DNA from: Aristolochia californica
Lineage: Eukaryota > Streptophyta > Magnoliopsida > Piperales > Aristolochiaceae
Direction: 5' to 3'
NCBI GenBank assembly: GCA_029961685.1
Contig: JARWKL010000002.1
Span: forward strand, 17,266,908-17,330,907
Length of the DNA stretch: 64,000 bases
The translations under genes were made by a program, and so were the position numbers. The notes under the pieces were generated by a model. It was not told the DNA's origin. It worked only from the letters and a program-made list of their open reading frames with translations, and ran no database searches. The first letter of the stretch is position 1; every line of letters begins with the position of its first letter. Below are positions 51,954-64,000 of the stretch, one piece after another.

Positions 51954-54900
51954 AGGATTGTGAACTCTTTTAGTTTTTATATATTAGGTTTTGCAATTAT
52001 CGTGAAAATGGGGGAGACGGGGGATTTTTAACTGAGTGTTGACTTCTAATCCATAAGTCATTTCTTGCAAAAATATAACCTGTTACGCATGATTGACCGA
52101 TAAATCACTTTCAATCATCTATGATTGTTAGGTCTGGGTTTTCTAAATTGGCAGAATAATGGCTTCTTTGACTCGTGTAAATATCCCAACGCACGTTCAC
52201 TGGAGAATTTATTGAGAATTTGTTGTTCGCTTTAAAAGGTTTGGAACCACAAGTCATTTTGCATCTTTAACATGCTTCAAACATACATATCCATATTTAA
52301 AACATGTTAGAATCAATTACAAATTGCTTTCCAGGCCATTTGGGCTGAACTACTGTAATTTCCCAAACTTGGACTACAAAACTTTTGTGTTTATTTGTGG
52401 TGTGTGAATAAACTTTCTTTACTTACTTCGTTATTGTTTAAAATTTTTCCATACATAAACTCTAAAATTTTCATTTTGTTGTGATCTATATGCTTTTATC
52501 TTCTTTTTTACCAGATAAATGGAAAGTGAAAATGGACAAATGTAGATAGAGATAATTCCTTAAAGTCTCTATCAATTTTTATACATTAGGTTTAGCATTC
52601 ATCAAGAAAAATGGGTAGGCGGGGGATTTTAAACTGAGTGTTGACTCCCAATCCATAAGTTATTTCTTACAAAAATATAGCACGTTATGCATGATTGACC
52701 GATAAATCGCTTTACAATCATTTATGATTGTTAGGTCAGTCAGCTTTTTGTAAATGGGCAAAATCATGGCTTGTTTGACTCGAATAAATATCCCACCGCA
52801 CGTTCACTTGAGAATTTAATGAGCATTTGTTGTTTGCTTTAAAAGGTTTGGATCCACATGTCATTTGCATCTTTAACATGTTTCAAGCATGCATATCCAT
52901 ATTTAAAAAATGTTAGGATCAATTTGAAATCTCTTTCCAAGCCATTATGGATGAACTAGAGGGATTTTCCAAACTTGGACAACAAAAAATTTTGTGTTTG
53001 TTTGTGGTGTGTGAATAAATTTTCTTTAGTTACATTTGTTATTGTTTTTAATTTATTCCATACATAAACTCTAAAATTTTCATTTTGTTGTGATATATTT
53101 GCCTTTAATGTTTTTGTTGAAGAGATAAACGGAAAGTGAAAACTCAAAGTTTTGATTTAAGAAAAAAATATACATCTAAAATGGAATGGAAATTCAAAAA
53201 TGTAGAGAGAGATAATTCAAAAAAGTCTCTGTAACTTGTAGGGATTGGAAACTTTTTTAGTTTTTATATATTAGGATTTGCAATCATCGAGAAAAAGGGG
53301 GAGGCATGGGATTTTTTAACTGAGTGTTGACGCCCAATCCATAAGTCATTTCTTAGAAAAATATAGCCATATATGCATGATTGACCAATAAATCACTATA
53401 CAATAATCTATGATAGTTAAGTCAGCTTTTTGTAAGTGAGCATTTGTGTTTCGCTTTAAAAAGTTGGATCCACGGGTTATTTGCATCTTTATCATGCTTC
53501 AAACATGCATATCCATATTTAAATCATGTTAGGATCAATTAGAAATCTCTTTCCAAATCATTAGGGTTGAACTAGTGGTATTTCCCAAACTTGGACAACA
53601 AAACTTTTGTGTTCGTTTGTAGTGTGTGCATATATTTTGTTTACTTACATTTATTATTGTTTTCAATTTTTCCCATACATAAACTTTAAATTTTTCATTT
53701 TGTTGTGATTTATTTGCCTTTAATCTGTTTGTTTACGAGATAAATGGAAAGTGAAAACTCAAAGTTTTTATTTAAGAAAAAAGTATACATCTAAAAAAGA
53801 ATGGAAATGCACAAATGGAGAAAGTGATAATTCCAAAAAGACTCACTTTTTGGGATCATAAACTCTTTTATTTTTTGTATATTAGGTTTTGCAATCATCG
53901 AGAAAAAGGGAGAGGCATGGGATTTTTAATTGAGTGTTGACTCCCAATCCATATGTCATTTATTAAAAAAATATACCCCGTTACGCATGATTGACCGATA
54001 AGTCACTTTACAATCATCTATGATTGTTAGGTCGGCTTTTTGATAATGGGCAAAATCATTGCTTGTTTGACTCGGGTAAATATCCCACCGCACGTTCACT
54101 TGAGAATTTAAGGAGCATTTGTTGTTCACTTTAAAAGGTTTGGATCCACAGGTCATTGACATTTTTAACATGTTTAAAGCATGCATATACATATTTAAAA
54201 CATGTTAGGATCAATTAGAAACCCCTTTGCAAGTCATTAGGGTTGAACTAGTCAAATTTGCCAAACTTGGACATCAAACTTTTGTGTTCGTTTGTAGTGT
54301 GTGAATAATTTTTCTTTACGTACATTTGTTATTGTTTTTTATTTTTTTCATACATAACGGCTAACATTTTCATTTTGTGGTGATCTATTTGGTTTTAATC
54401 TTTTTTTTTTATGAGATAAATGGAAAGTGAAAACTCAAAGTTTTGATTTAAGAAAAAAGTATACATCTATAATGTAATGGAAATGCACAAATGTAGAGTG
54501 AGATACTTCCAAAAAGTCTCCACAACTTTTAGGAATTGTAAACTCTTTTAGTTTTTATATATTATGTTTTGTAATGATCGGGAAAAAGGAGAAGGCAGAG
54601 GATTCTTAACTGTGTTGGCTCCCAATCCATAAGTCATTTCTAAAAAAAATATGTCCTGTTACGCATGATTAACCGATAAATCACTTTATAATCATCTATG
54701 ATTGTTAGGTCAAATTTTTGTAAATGGGAAAAATCATGGCTTGTTTGACTCGATTAAATATCCCAATGCACGTTCTCTTTAGAATTTAATGAGCATTTGT
54801 TGTTCGCTTTAACAGGTTTGGATCCTCAGGTCATTTGCATCTTTAACATGTTTCAGGCATGCATATCCATATTGAAAACATGTTAGGATCAATTTGTAAT

Positions 54901-56699
54901 CTCTTTCCAAGCCATTAGGGTTGAACTAGTGGAATTTCCCAAAATTGGACAACAAAACTTTTGTGTTCGTTTGTGGTGTGTAAATAAATTATCTTTACTT
55001 TCATTAGTTATTTTTTTGTAATTCTTTCCATACATAAACTCTAAAAGTTTCATTTTTTTGTGATCTATTTGGCTTTAATCTTTTTATTTATGAAATAAAT
55101 GGAAAGTGAAAACTTAAAGTTTTGATTTAAGAAAAAAGTATACATCTAAAATCTAATGAAAATGCACAAATTTAGAGAGAGATAATTGCAAAAAGTCTCC
55201 ATAATTTTTAGGGATTGTAAACACTTTTTGTTTTTATATATTAGGTTTTGCAATCATTGGGAAAAAGGACAAGGCGGGGGATTTTTAACTGAGTGTTGAC
55301 TCCAAATCCATAAGTCATTTCTTACAAAAATATAGCCCGTTACACATGATGGACTGATAAATCACTTTACAACCATCTATGATTGTTAGGTCATCTTTTT
55401 GTAAATGGGCAAAATCATAGCTTGTTGACTCGAGTAAATATCCCACCCCATGTGCACTTGCAAATTTAATGAGCATTTGTTGTTCACTTTAAAAGGTTTG
55501 GATCCACAGGTCATTTGAATCTTTAACATGTTTCAAGCTTGCATATCCATATTTAAAACATGTTAGGATCAATTAGAAATCTGTTTCCAAGCCTAATGGG
55601 TTGCACAAGTGGAATTTTCCAAACTTGGACAACAAAACTTTTGTGTTCTTTTGTGGTGTGTGAATAAATTTTCTTTATATACACTTGTTATTTTTTTTTA
55701 ATTTTTTCCATAAAAAACTCTAAAATATTCATTTTGTTGTGATCTTATCTTTTCGTTTACGAGATACATGGAAAGTGAAAACTCATTTGATTTAATAAAA
55801 AAATATACATCTAAAGTGGAATGGAAAAACTCAAATTTAGAGAGAGATAATTCCATAAAGTCTCTGTAACTTTTAGGGATTGTAAACTCTTTTAGTTTTT
55901 ATATATTAGGTTTTGTAATTTTCGTGAAAATGGGGGAGACATGGGATTTTTAATTGAGGTGTGACTCCCAATCCATATGTCATTTCTTGCAAAAATATAG
56001 CCCATTACGCATGATTGACCGATAAATCACTTTCAATCATCTATGAATGTTAGGTCAGGTTTTTCTAAATTGGCTAAACAATGGCTTCTTTGACTCGGGT
56101 AAATATCCCAACGAACGTTAACTTGAGAATTTATAGAGCATTTGTTGTTCGCTTTAAAAGGTTTGGATCCACAGGTCATTTTGCATCTTTAACATGCTTC
56201 AAGCATGCATATCCATATTTAAAACATGTTAGGATCAATTAGAAATCGCTTTCCAAGCCATTAGGGCTGAACTAGTGTAATTTCCCAAACTTGGACAACA
56301 AAACTTTTGTGTTTGTTTGTGGTGTGAGAATAAACTTTCTTTACTTACTTCGTTATTGTTTTTAATTTTACCATACATAAACTCTAAAATTTTTATTTTG
56401 TTGTGATCTATTTGCCTTTATCTTCTTGTTTACGAGATAAATGAAAAGTGAAAACTCAAAGTTTAGATTTAAGAAAATAGCATACATCTAAAATGGAATG
56501 GAAATGGACAAATGTAGAGAGAGATAATTCCTTAAAGTCTCTGTAACTTTTAGGGATTGTAAACTCTTTTAGTTTTTATATATTAGGTTTTGCATTCATC
56601 AAGAAAAAGGGTTAGGCGAGGGTATTTAAACTGAGTGTTGACTCCCAATCCATAAGTCATTTCTTACAAAAATATAGCATGTTATGCATGATTGACCGA
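51954..56699 (+). repeat. Satellite array, middle segment
   Basis: The array resumes at AGGATTGTGAACTC, about 94 bp before the next anchor. Anchors are at 52047, 52649, 53335, 53945, 54623, 55304, 55969 and 56646. Types are P (52047), Q (52649), R (53335), S (53945), then two less distinct units, then P (55969) and Q (56646), so P to P is 3922 bp. The unit at 52047 is 602 bp because of two small deletions near 52535 and 52570. The one at 53335 is 610 bp because about 75 bp is lost near 53440. The GTCAGTCAG at about 52735 is a 4-bp duplication. No gene is present. Confidence 0.9.
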
Positions 56700-57141
56700 T
56701 GTTGGAAGATAAGATCAAGCCCAAACGACCAAGGAAGGCCCACATATGTAAGATTATTATAAGATGTGCCACACAACCAAGGAAGGCCCACAAGATGGGC
56801 CCAAGCCCATAAGAAGTAAGACCCACAATGATTACCATGAGCTGGCATCATTATCACATTAGTTGGAAGACCAAGAAGGATTCATAAAAGAATCTTTATC
56901 TTAGGGTCACGACCAAGAAGAGTTTTAGTTTGATTTATGTTTGTCTTTTATCTATATTGAGTTATTTAATTATGTTAGGACCTATTTTTAAGTATTAGAG
57001 TTTGGGTGTAATTGGGACAAGGGTAGTTTTATTATAATTGGACTGTACTACCTTCCTCTTTTATAAATAGAGGTTCATTTACTCTGATTACAAAAAGTTA
57101 TTAATGTCAATGAAGTATTTCAATTTTCCATAAATTCAACA
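56700..57141 (+). repeat. Copia-like 5' LTR (442 bp)
   Basis: It begins TGTTGGAAGA and ends TTCAACA, with 5-bp terminal inverted repeats TGTTG/CAACA. The 5' part holds AAGGAAGGCCCACA twice (about 56730 and 56779) and a GGGCCCAAGCCCA stretch. These GGCCCA motifs resemble plant promoter elements, but I infer no specific factor. A good TATA box, TATAAATA, lies at 57062-57069, about 80 bp before the LTR end. Confidence 0.9.
57062..57069 (+). promoter_or_regulatory. TATA box of the Copia-like LTR
   Basis: TATAAATAG matches the plant TATA consensus and lies in the 3' third of the LTR, where U3 should end. It is followed by T-rich sequence and the LTR end 72 bp later, which would make R plus U5 short. 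Confidence 0.7.
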
Positions 57142-57153
57142 TGGTATAAGAGC
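57142..57153 (+). other. Primer binding site of the Copia-like element
   Basis: TGGTATAAGAGC starts at the base after the LTR. It differs at one position from TGGTATCAGAGC, the initiator-Met tRNA complement used by many plant retroelements. Confidence 0.88.
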
Positions 57154-57548
57154 AAGTTATGTGAATTGACTTGGTCAACTCATGAAGGTAATGTGATCAT
57201 TTTCTGTAAACCCTAAACCCTAGGTGTAGGTTCGTAGTTATTGTTTTAGTCCCTACACCTATAGTTTTCTTTGCGATTTTTACCTCTATACGTACTTTTT
57301 CATAATGCAATTTATATATTGATGGAATTATATTTGAGTCTACTTTCCAAAGAAGAACAATTTGTTCCAATCAGAGTTATCTACAAAGATATATCGATAT
57401 TTGAATGAGCAAAGTTCAGATTATAGAAGAGGTTCGAGCTGCAGCAGAAAGCCCCAAATTCCGAGGTATTTTATGCTATCAAGAAAGAGACTTTATATGG
57501 AGAATTATATATCAGAAGAAAGATATGTAAGACTATTTTCTTACCTAA
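57154..57548 (+). other. Untranslated leader of the Copia-like element, truncated
   Basis: AT-rich sequence unlike the satellite. It contains AAACCCTAAACCCTAG at 57208-57223 and a purine-rich stretch from about 57350 to 57540. The longest plus-strand frame, 57362-57556, runs into satellite and shows no gag motif. The element is broken here before coding sequence is reached. Confidence 0.75.
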
Positions 57549-60500
57549 TTTCTTAAAAGAATATAGACCATTACACATGGTTGACCAATAAATCACTTTA
57601 CAATCATCTATGATTGTTATGTCAGCTTTTTGTAAATGGGCAAAATCATGGCTTCTTTGACTCGAGTAAATATCCCACCGCACGTTCACTTGAGAATTTA
57701 ATGAGCATTTGTTGTTTGCTTTAATTGGTTTGGATCCAAAGTTCATTTGCATCTTTAACATGTTTCAAGCATGCATATCCATATTTAAAACATGTTAGGA
57801 TCAATTAGAAATTTCTTTCCAAGCCATTAGGGATGAACTGGTGGAATTTCCCAAACTTAGACAAGAAAACTTTTGTATTCGTTTCTGGTGTGTGAATAAA
57901 TTTTCTTTAGTTAGATATGTTATTTTTTTTAATTTTTTCCATACATAAACTCTAAAATTTTCATTTTTTTGTGATCTATTTGCCTTTAATCTTTTTCTTT
58001 ACGTGATTAATGGAAAGTGAAAACTCAAAGTTTTGATTTAAGAAAAAAGTATACATCTAAAATGAAATGGTAATTCATAAATGTAGAGAGAGATAATTCA
58101 GAAAAGTCTGCATAAATTTCAGGGATTGTTAACTCTTTTAGTTTTTATATATTAGGTTTTGCAATCAATGGGACAAAGGGGGAGGCATGGGATTTTTAAC
58201 TAACTGTTGACGCCCAATCTATAAGTCATTTCTTAGAAAAATATAGCCCGTTACGCATGATTGACCGATAAATCACTTTACAATAATCTATGATAGTTAA
58301 GTTAGCTTTTTGTAAATGGGCTAAATCATGGTTGACTTGGGTAAATATCCCACCGTACGTTTACTTGAAAATTTAATGAGCATTTGTGTTTTGCTTTAAA
58401 ATATTTGGATCCATGGGTCATTTGAATCTTTATCATGTTTCAAACACGCATATCCATATTTAAATCATGTAAGGATCAATTAGAAATCTCTTTCCAAGCC
58501 ATTGGGGTTGAACTAGTGGAATTTCCCAAACTAGGACAACAAAACTTTGGTGTTCGTTTGTGGTGTGTGAGTAAATTTTATTTACTTACATTTCTTATTG
58601 TTTTTAATTTTTTCCATACATAAACTTTAAAATTTTCATTTTGTTGTGATCTATTTTCCTTTAATCTTTTTGTTTACGAGATAAATGGAAAGTGAAAACT
58701 CAAAGTTTTGATTTAAGAAAAAAGTATACATCGAAAAAAGAATGGAAATGCACAAATGGAGAAAGTGATAATTCCAAAAAGACTCTCTTTTAGGAATTGT
58801 AAACTCTTTTAGTTTTTATATATTAGGTTTTGCAATCATCGAGAAAAAGGGAGAGGCATGGGATTTTTAACTGAGTGTTGACTCCCAATCCATAAGTCAT
58901 TTCTTAAAAAAATATAGCCTGTTAGCATGATTGACCGATAAATCACTTTACAATCATCTATGATTGTTAGGTCAACTTTTTGTAAATGGAAAAAATCATG
59001 GATTGTCTGACTAACGTAAATATCCCACCGCACGTTCACTTGAGAATTTAATGAGCATTTGTTGTTCGCTTTAAAAGGTTTGGATCCGCAGGTCATTTGC
59101 ATTTTTAACATGTTTATGGCATGCATATCCATATTTAAATCATGTTAGGATCAATTAGAAATCTCTTTCAAGCCATTAGGGTTGAACTAGTGGAATTTCT
59201 CAAACTTGGACAACAAAATTTTTGTGTTCGCTTGTGGTGTGTGAATAAATTTTCTTTACTTACATTTGTTATTGTTTTTAATTTTTTCCATACATACTCT
59301 AAAATTTTTATTTTGTTGTGATCTATTTGCCTTTAATCTTTTTCTTTACGAGATAAATGGAAAGTGAAAACTCAAAGTTTGGATTTAAGAAAAAAAGTAT
59401 ACATCTAAAATGGAATCGAAATGCACAAATGTAGTGAGAGATAATTCCAAAAAGTCTCCGTAACTTTTAGGGATTGTAAACTCTTTTAGTTTTTAATAAA
59501 TTAGGTTTTGGAATCATCGGGAAAAAGGGGGAGGCGGGGAATTTTTAACTAAGTGTGGACTACCAATCCATAAGCCATTTCATAAAAAAATATAGCTTGT
59601 TACGCATAATATACTGATAAATCACTTTTCAATCATCTATGATTATTAGGTCAGTTTTTTGTAAATGGGCAAAATCATGGTTTGTTTGACTTGGGTAAAT
59701 ATCCCACCGCATGTTCACTAGAGAATTTAATGAGCATTTGTTGTTCGCTTTAAAAGTTTTGGATCCACAGGTCATTTTGTGTCTTTAACATGTTTCAAGC
59801 ATGCATATCCATATTTAAAACATGTTAGGATCAATTAGAAATCTCTTTCCAAGCCATTAGGGTTGAACTAGTGGAATTTCTCAAACTTGGACAACAAAAC
59901 TTTTGTGTTCGTTTGTGGTGTGTGAATAAATTTGTTTACTTACATTTGTTATTTTTTTAATTTTTTCCATACATAAACTCTAAAATTTTCATTTTGTTGT
60001 GATCTATTTGCCATTACCTTTTTTTTTACGAGATAAATGGAAAGTGAAAACTGAAAGTTTGGTTTAAGAAAAAGTTATACATCTAAAATAGAATAGAAAT
60101 GTACAAAATTAGAGAGAGATAATTCCTTAAAGTCTCTATAACTTTTAGGGATTGTAAACTCTTTTAGCTTTTATAAATTAAGTTTTACAATCATCGGGAA
60201 AAAGTAGGAGGCGGGGGATTTTTAACTGAGTGTTGACACCCAATCCATAAGTCATTTCTTAAAAAAATATAGCACATTATGCATGATTGACTGATAAATT
60301 ACTTTCCAATCGCTATGATTGTTAGGTCAATTTTTTGTAAGTGGGCAAAATCATGGCTTGTTTGACTCAAGTAAATATCCCACCCCACGTTCACTTTGAG
60401 AATTTAATGAGCATTTGTTGTTCGCTTTAAATGGTTTGGATCCACAGTTCATTTGCATCTTTAACTTGTTTCAAGCATGCATATCCATATTTAAAACATG

Positions 60501-63500
60501 TTGGGATCAATTAGAAATTTCTTTCCAAGCTATTAGGGAGTAACTAGTGGAATTTCCCAAACTTGGACAATAAAATTTTTGTGTTCGTTTGTGGTGTGTG
60601 AAAAAAATTTCTTTAGTTACATTTGTTATTGTTTTTAATTTTTTCCATACATAAACTCTAAAATTTGTATTTTGTTGTGATCTATTTGCCTTTAATCTTT
60701 TTGTTTACGAGATAAATGGAAAGTGAAAAATCAAAGTTTTGATTTTAATAAAAAAATATACATCTAAAATGGAATGGAAATTCACAAATGTAGAGAGAGA
60801 TGATTCAGAAAAGTTTCCGTAACTTTTAGGGATTTTAAAATCTTTTATCTTTACATATTAGATTTTGCCATCATCGGGAAAAAGGGGGAGGCATGGGATT
60901 TTTAACTGAGTGTTGATGCCCAATCCATTAGTCATTTCTTTGAAAAATATAGCCAGTTACGCATGATTGACCGATAAATCACTTTACAATAATCTATGAT
61001 TGTTAAGTCTGCTTTTTTAAAGTGGGCAAAATCATGACTGTTTGACTCAGGTAAATATCCTACCGCACGTTCACTTGAGAATTTAATGAGCATTTGTTGT
61101 TCGCTTTAAAGGTTTGGATCCACGGATCATTTGCATCTTTAACATGTTTCAAGCATACTTATCCATATTTAAAACATGCTAGGATCAATTAGAAATCTCT
61201 TTCCAAGCCATTAGGGTTGAACTAGTGGAATTTCCCAAACTTAAACAACAAAACTTTTGTGTTCGTTTGTGGTGTGTGAATAAATTTTTATTACGTACAT
61301 TTATTATTGTTTTTAATTTTTTCCATACATAAACTCTAAAATTTTCATTTTGTTGTGATCTATTTGCCTTTTTTGTTTACGGGATGAAGAGAGAGCGAAA
61401 ACTCAAAGTTTTGATTTAAGAAAAAAATATAGATCTAAAATGGAACTGAAATACATAAATGTAGAGAGAGATAATTCCAAAAAGTCTACGTAACCTTTAG
61501 GGATTGTAAACTCTTTTAGTTTTTAAATATAAGAATATCCAATCATTGGGAAAAAGGGGGAGGCTTGGGATTTTCAACTCAGTGTTGACTCCCAATCCAT
61601 AAGTCATTTCTTAGAAAAATACAGCCTGTTATGAATGATTGACTGATAAATCACTTTACAATCATCTATGATTGTTAGGCCAGTTTTTTTTAAGTGGGCG
61701 AAATCATGGCTTATTTGACTCGGGTAAATATCCCACCACACGTTCACTTGAGAATTTAATGAGCATTGGTTGTTTGCTTTAAATGTTTGGATCCACAGGT
61801 CATTTGCATCTTTAACATGTTTCAAGCATGCATATCCATATTTAAAACATGTTAGGATCAATTAGAAATCTCTTTCCAAGCCAATAGGGTAGAACTTGTG
61901 GAATTTCCCAAACTTAGACAAAAAAAACTTTTGTGTTCGTTTGTGGTGTGTGAATAAATTTTCCTTCCTTACGTTTGTTATTGTTTTTAATTTTTTCCAT
62001 ACATAAACTCTAAAATTTTCATTTTGTTTTGATCTATTTGCCTTTAATCTAGTTTGTTTACGAGATAAATGGAAAGTGAAAACTCAAAGTTTTGATTTAA
62101 GAAAAAAGCTTACTTCTAAAATGGAATGGAAATGCAAAAAATTTAGAGAGAGATAATTCCAAATAGTCTCCATAACTTTTAGGGATTGTAAACTCTTTTA
62201 GTTTTTATATAAAAGGTTTTGCAATCATCGGGAAAAAATGGGAGGCTGGGGATTTTCAACTGAGTACTGACAACCAATCCATAAGTCATTTCACAAAAAA
62301 ATATAGCCTGTTACGTATGATTAATTGATAAATCACTTTACATTCATCTATAATTGTTTGGTCAACTTTTTTTAAATTGGCAATATCATGGCTTGTTTGA
62401 CTCGGGTAAATATCCCACCGCACGTTCACTTGAGAATTTAATGAGCATTTGTTGTTCAATTTAAAATGTTTGGATCCATAGTTCATTTGCATCTTTAATA
62501 TGCTTCAAGCATGGATATCTATATTTAAAACATGTTTGGATCAAATTGAAACTCTTTCCAAACCATTAGGGTTGAACTAGTCGAATTTCACAAATTTGGA
62601 CAACAAAACTTTTGTGTTCATTTGTGGTGTGTGAATAAATTTTATTTACTTACATTTGTTATTGTTTTTAATTTTTTCCATACATAATCTCTAAAATTTT
62701 CATTTTGTTGTGATCAATTTGCCTTTAATCTTTTTGTTTACGAGATAAATGGAAAGTGAAAACTTAAAGTTTTGATTTAACAAAAAAGTATACATCTAAA
62801 ATGGAATGGAAATGCACAAATGTAGAGAGAGATAATTCCAAAAGGTCTCTGTAACATTGATGGATTGTAAACTCTTTTAGTTTTTATATATTAGGTTTTG
62901 TAATCATCGGTAAAAAGGGGGAAGCGGGGGATTTTTAACTGAGTGTTGACTCCTAATCCATAAGTCATTTCTTACAAAAATAAAGCCCGTTACACATGAT
63001 TGACCAATAAATTACTTTAAAATCATCTATGATTGTTAGGTAAGATTTTAGTAAATGCACAAAATCATCGCTTGTTTGACTTGGGTAAATATCCCACTAC
63101 TTGTTCACTTGAGAATTTAATGAGCATTTGTTGTTCACTTTAAAAGATTAGGATCCACAGGTCATTTGCATCTTTAACGCGTTTCAAGCATGCTTATCCA
63201 TATTTAATACATGCTAGGATTAATTAGAAATCTCTTTCAAAGCCATTAGGGTTGAACTATTTGAATTTCCCAAACTTGGACAACAAAACTTTTGTGTTCG
63301 TTTGTGGAGTGTGAATACATTTTCTTTACTTACATTTGTTATTGTTTTTAATTTTTTTTGTTCATAAATTCTAAAATTTTCATTTTGTTGTGATCTATTG
63401 TCCTTTAATCTTTTGTTTATGAGATAAATGGAAAGTGAAAACTCATAGTTTTGATTTAAGAAAGAAGTATCAATCTAAAATGGAATGGAAATGTAAAAAC

Positions 63501-64000
63501 GTAGAGAGAGATAATTGCAAAAAGTGTCTATAACTTTTAAGGATTGTAAACTCTTTTAGTTTTTATATATTAGGTTTTGCAATCATCAAGAAAAGGGGGA
63601 GGCAAGGAATTTTAACTGAGTGTTGACTCTCAATCCATAAGTAATTTCTTACAAAAATACTGCCAGTTACGCATGATTGATCGACAAATGACTTAACAAT
63701 CATCTATGGTTGTTAGGTCAACTATTAGTAAATGGGAAAAATCATGGCTTCTTATGCTCAGGTAAATATCCCACCGCACGTTCACTTGAGAATTTAATGA
63801 GTATTTTTTGTTCTCTTTAAAAGGTTTGGATCCACAGGCCATTTGAATCTTTAACATGTTTCAAGCATGCATATCCTTATATTAAAACATGTTAGGATCA
63901 ATTAGAAATCTTTTTCCAAGCCATTAGGGTTGAATTAGTGGAATTTCCAAAACTTGGACATCAAAAATTTTGTGTTCATTTGTCGTGTGTGAATAAATTT
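57549..64000 (+). repeat. Satellite array, right segment
   Basis: The array resumes at TTTCTTAAAAGAATATAG without an anchor. Later anchors are at 58215, 58886, 59564, 60241, 60921, 61593, 62275, 62954 and 63631, spaced 671-682 bp. Types are R (58215), S (58886), Q (60241) and R (60921); the rest are near consensus. This is the most regular stretch of the window and shows no clear higher-order period after 61 kb. It continues past the window end. No gene is present. Confidence 0.93.

Larger units (their letters stand above)
56700..57548 (+). mobile_element. Copia-like LTR retroelement fragment (5' LTR, PBS, leader)
   Basis: This non-satellite insert consists of a complete LTR, an adjacent PBS and about 395 bp of leader, then stops against satellite at about 57549. 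No gag start or other coding motif is seen. The PBS directly abutting the LTR is typical of Copia elements, but without coding sequence the superfamily is inferred. There is no 3' LTR and no target-site duplication. The satellite phase is +54 before the insert and about +17 after it, so about 37 bp of monomer is present on both sides in two diverged versions, from two different monomers. Confidence 0.85.

Noticed and set aside
48172..51958. Target-site duplication for the gypsy derivative
   Set aside because: CATAT before LTR1 and AGGAT after the truncated gag do not match, and the flanks are at different monomer phases.
56626..56857. Two overlapping minus-strand open frames
   Set aside because: They cross the junction between the Copia-like LTR and satellite, so they cannot be an inherited gene.
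57208..57223. Telomere-like AAACCCTAAACCCTAG
   Set aside because: Only about two units of the plant telomere repeat, inside a retroelement leader; too short to be an interstitial telomere tract.
57362..57556. Plus-strand open frame of 64 codons at the end of the Copia-like leader
   Set aside because: No gag motif is present and the frame ends in satellite sequence.
4864..62492. Many 60-80 codon open frames in both strands across the array
   Set aside because: They recur at the same phase of each satellite monomer, lack domains, promoters and consistent length, and change freely at the amino-acid level.
1..64000. Origin of the satellite from an LTR or from rDNA spacer
   Set aside because: No TG...CA ends, PBS, polypurine tract or rRNA-like sequence could be placed within the monomer.
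1..64000. CENP-B-box-like motif or tRNA gene in the monomer
   Set aside because: No match with the required spacing of CG-containing blocks, and no cloverleaf or A/B box pair was found by eye.

Overview
The window is nuclear DNA of a flowering plant, most likely from a heterochromatic satellite block (centromeric, pericentromeric or other; position alone cannot tell). It holds no host gene, rRNA or tRNA that I can support. About 59 of the 64 kb is one AT-rich tandem satellite with a monomer of about 679 bp, all copies head to tail in the same orientation. I placed 90 monomer anchors (the CAATCC of the conserved TTGACTCCCAATCC box). Most successive anchors are 675-682 bp apart. The plant assignment rests on two LTR retroelements with initiator-Met tRNA primer sites of the TGGTATCAGAGC type.

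Left domain (1 to about 34.4 kb): monomers fall into recurring sequence types, which I call A to I. They are ordered as a higher-order repeat A-B-C-D-H-I-G of seven monomers, about 4.7 kb. Two copies are complete (10948-15598 and 19694-24418). Two are contracted by loss of about one monomer (6874-10947 and 15599-19693). The flanks (266-6873 and 24419-34393) hold the same types plus E, F and D' in shuffled order, including hybrid monomers.

Right domain (about 34.4 kb to the end): the A-I types disappear. Monomers are closer to one consensus, and from about 38.4 kb a looser series of other types (P, Q, R, S) recurs roughly every six to seven monomers.

Two retroelement fragments interrupt the array. 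At 48177-51953 lies a Ty3/gypsy derivative arranged LTR - internal - LTR - truncated internal. Its first internal region joins a decayed gag directly to the last codons of integrase, so protease, RT, RNase H and most of integrase are missing. At 56700-57548 lies a Copia-like 5' LTR with PBS and untranslated leader, cut off before any recognisable gag. Neither has a target-site duplication, and at both the satellite resumes out of register, so the present ends were made by recombination or deletion.

Each typical monomer carries three structures: a G-rich purine tract just before the anchor, a short dyad about 75 bp after it, and a 10-bp-arm inverted repeat about 218-259 bp after it. Three hybrid-monomer junctions and the gypsy insertion point fall at or just beside this inverted repeat. 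Everything here was read by eye; type assignments and counts are approximate.
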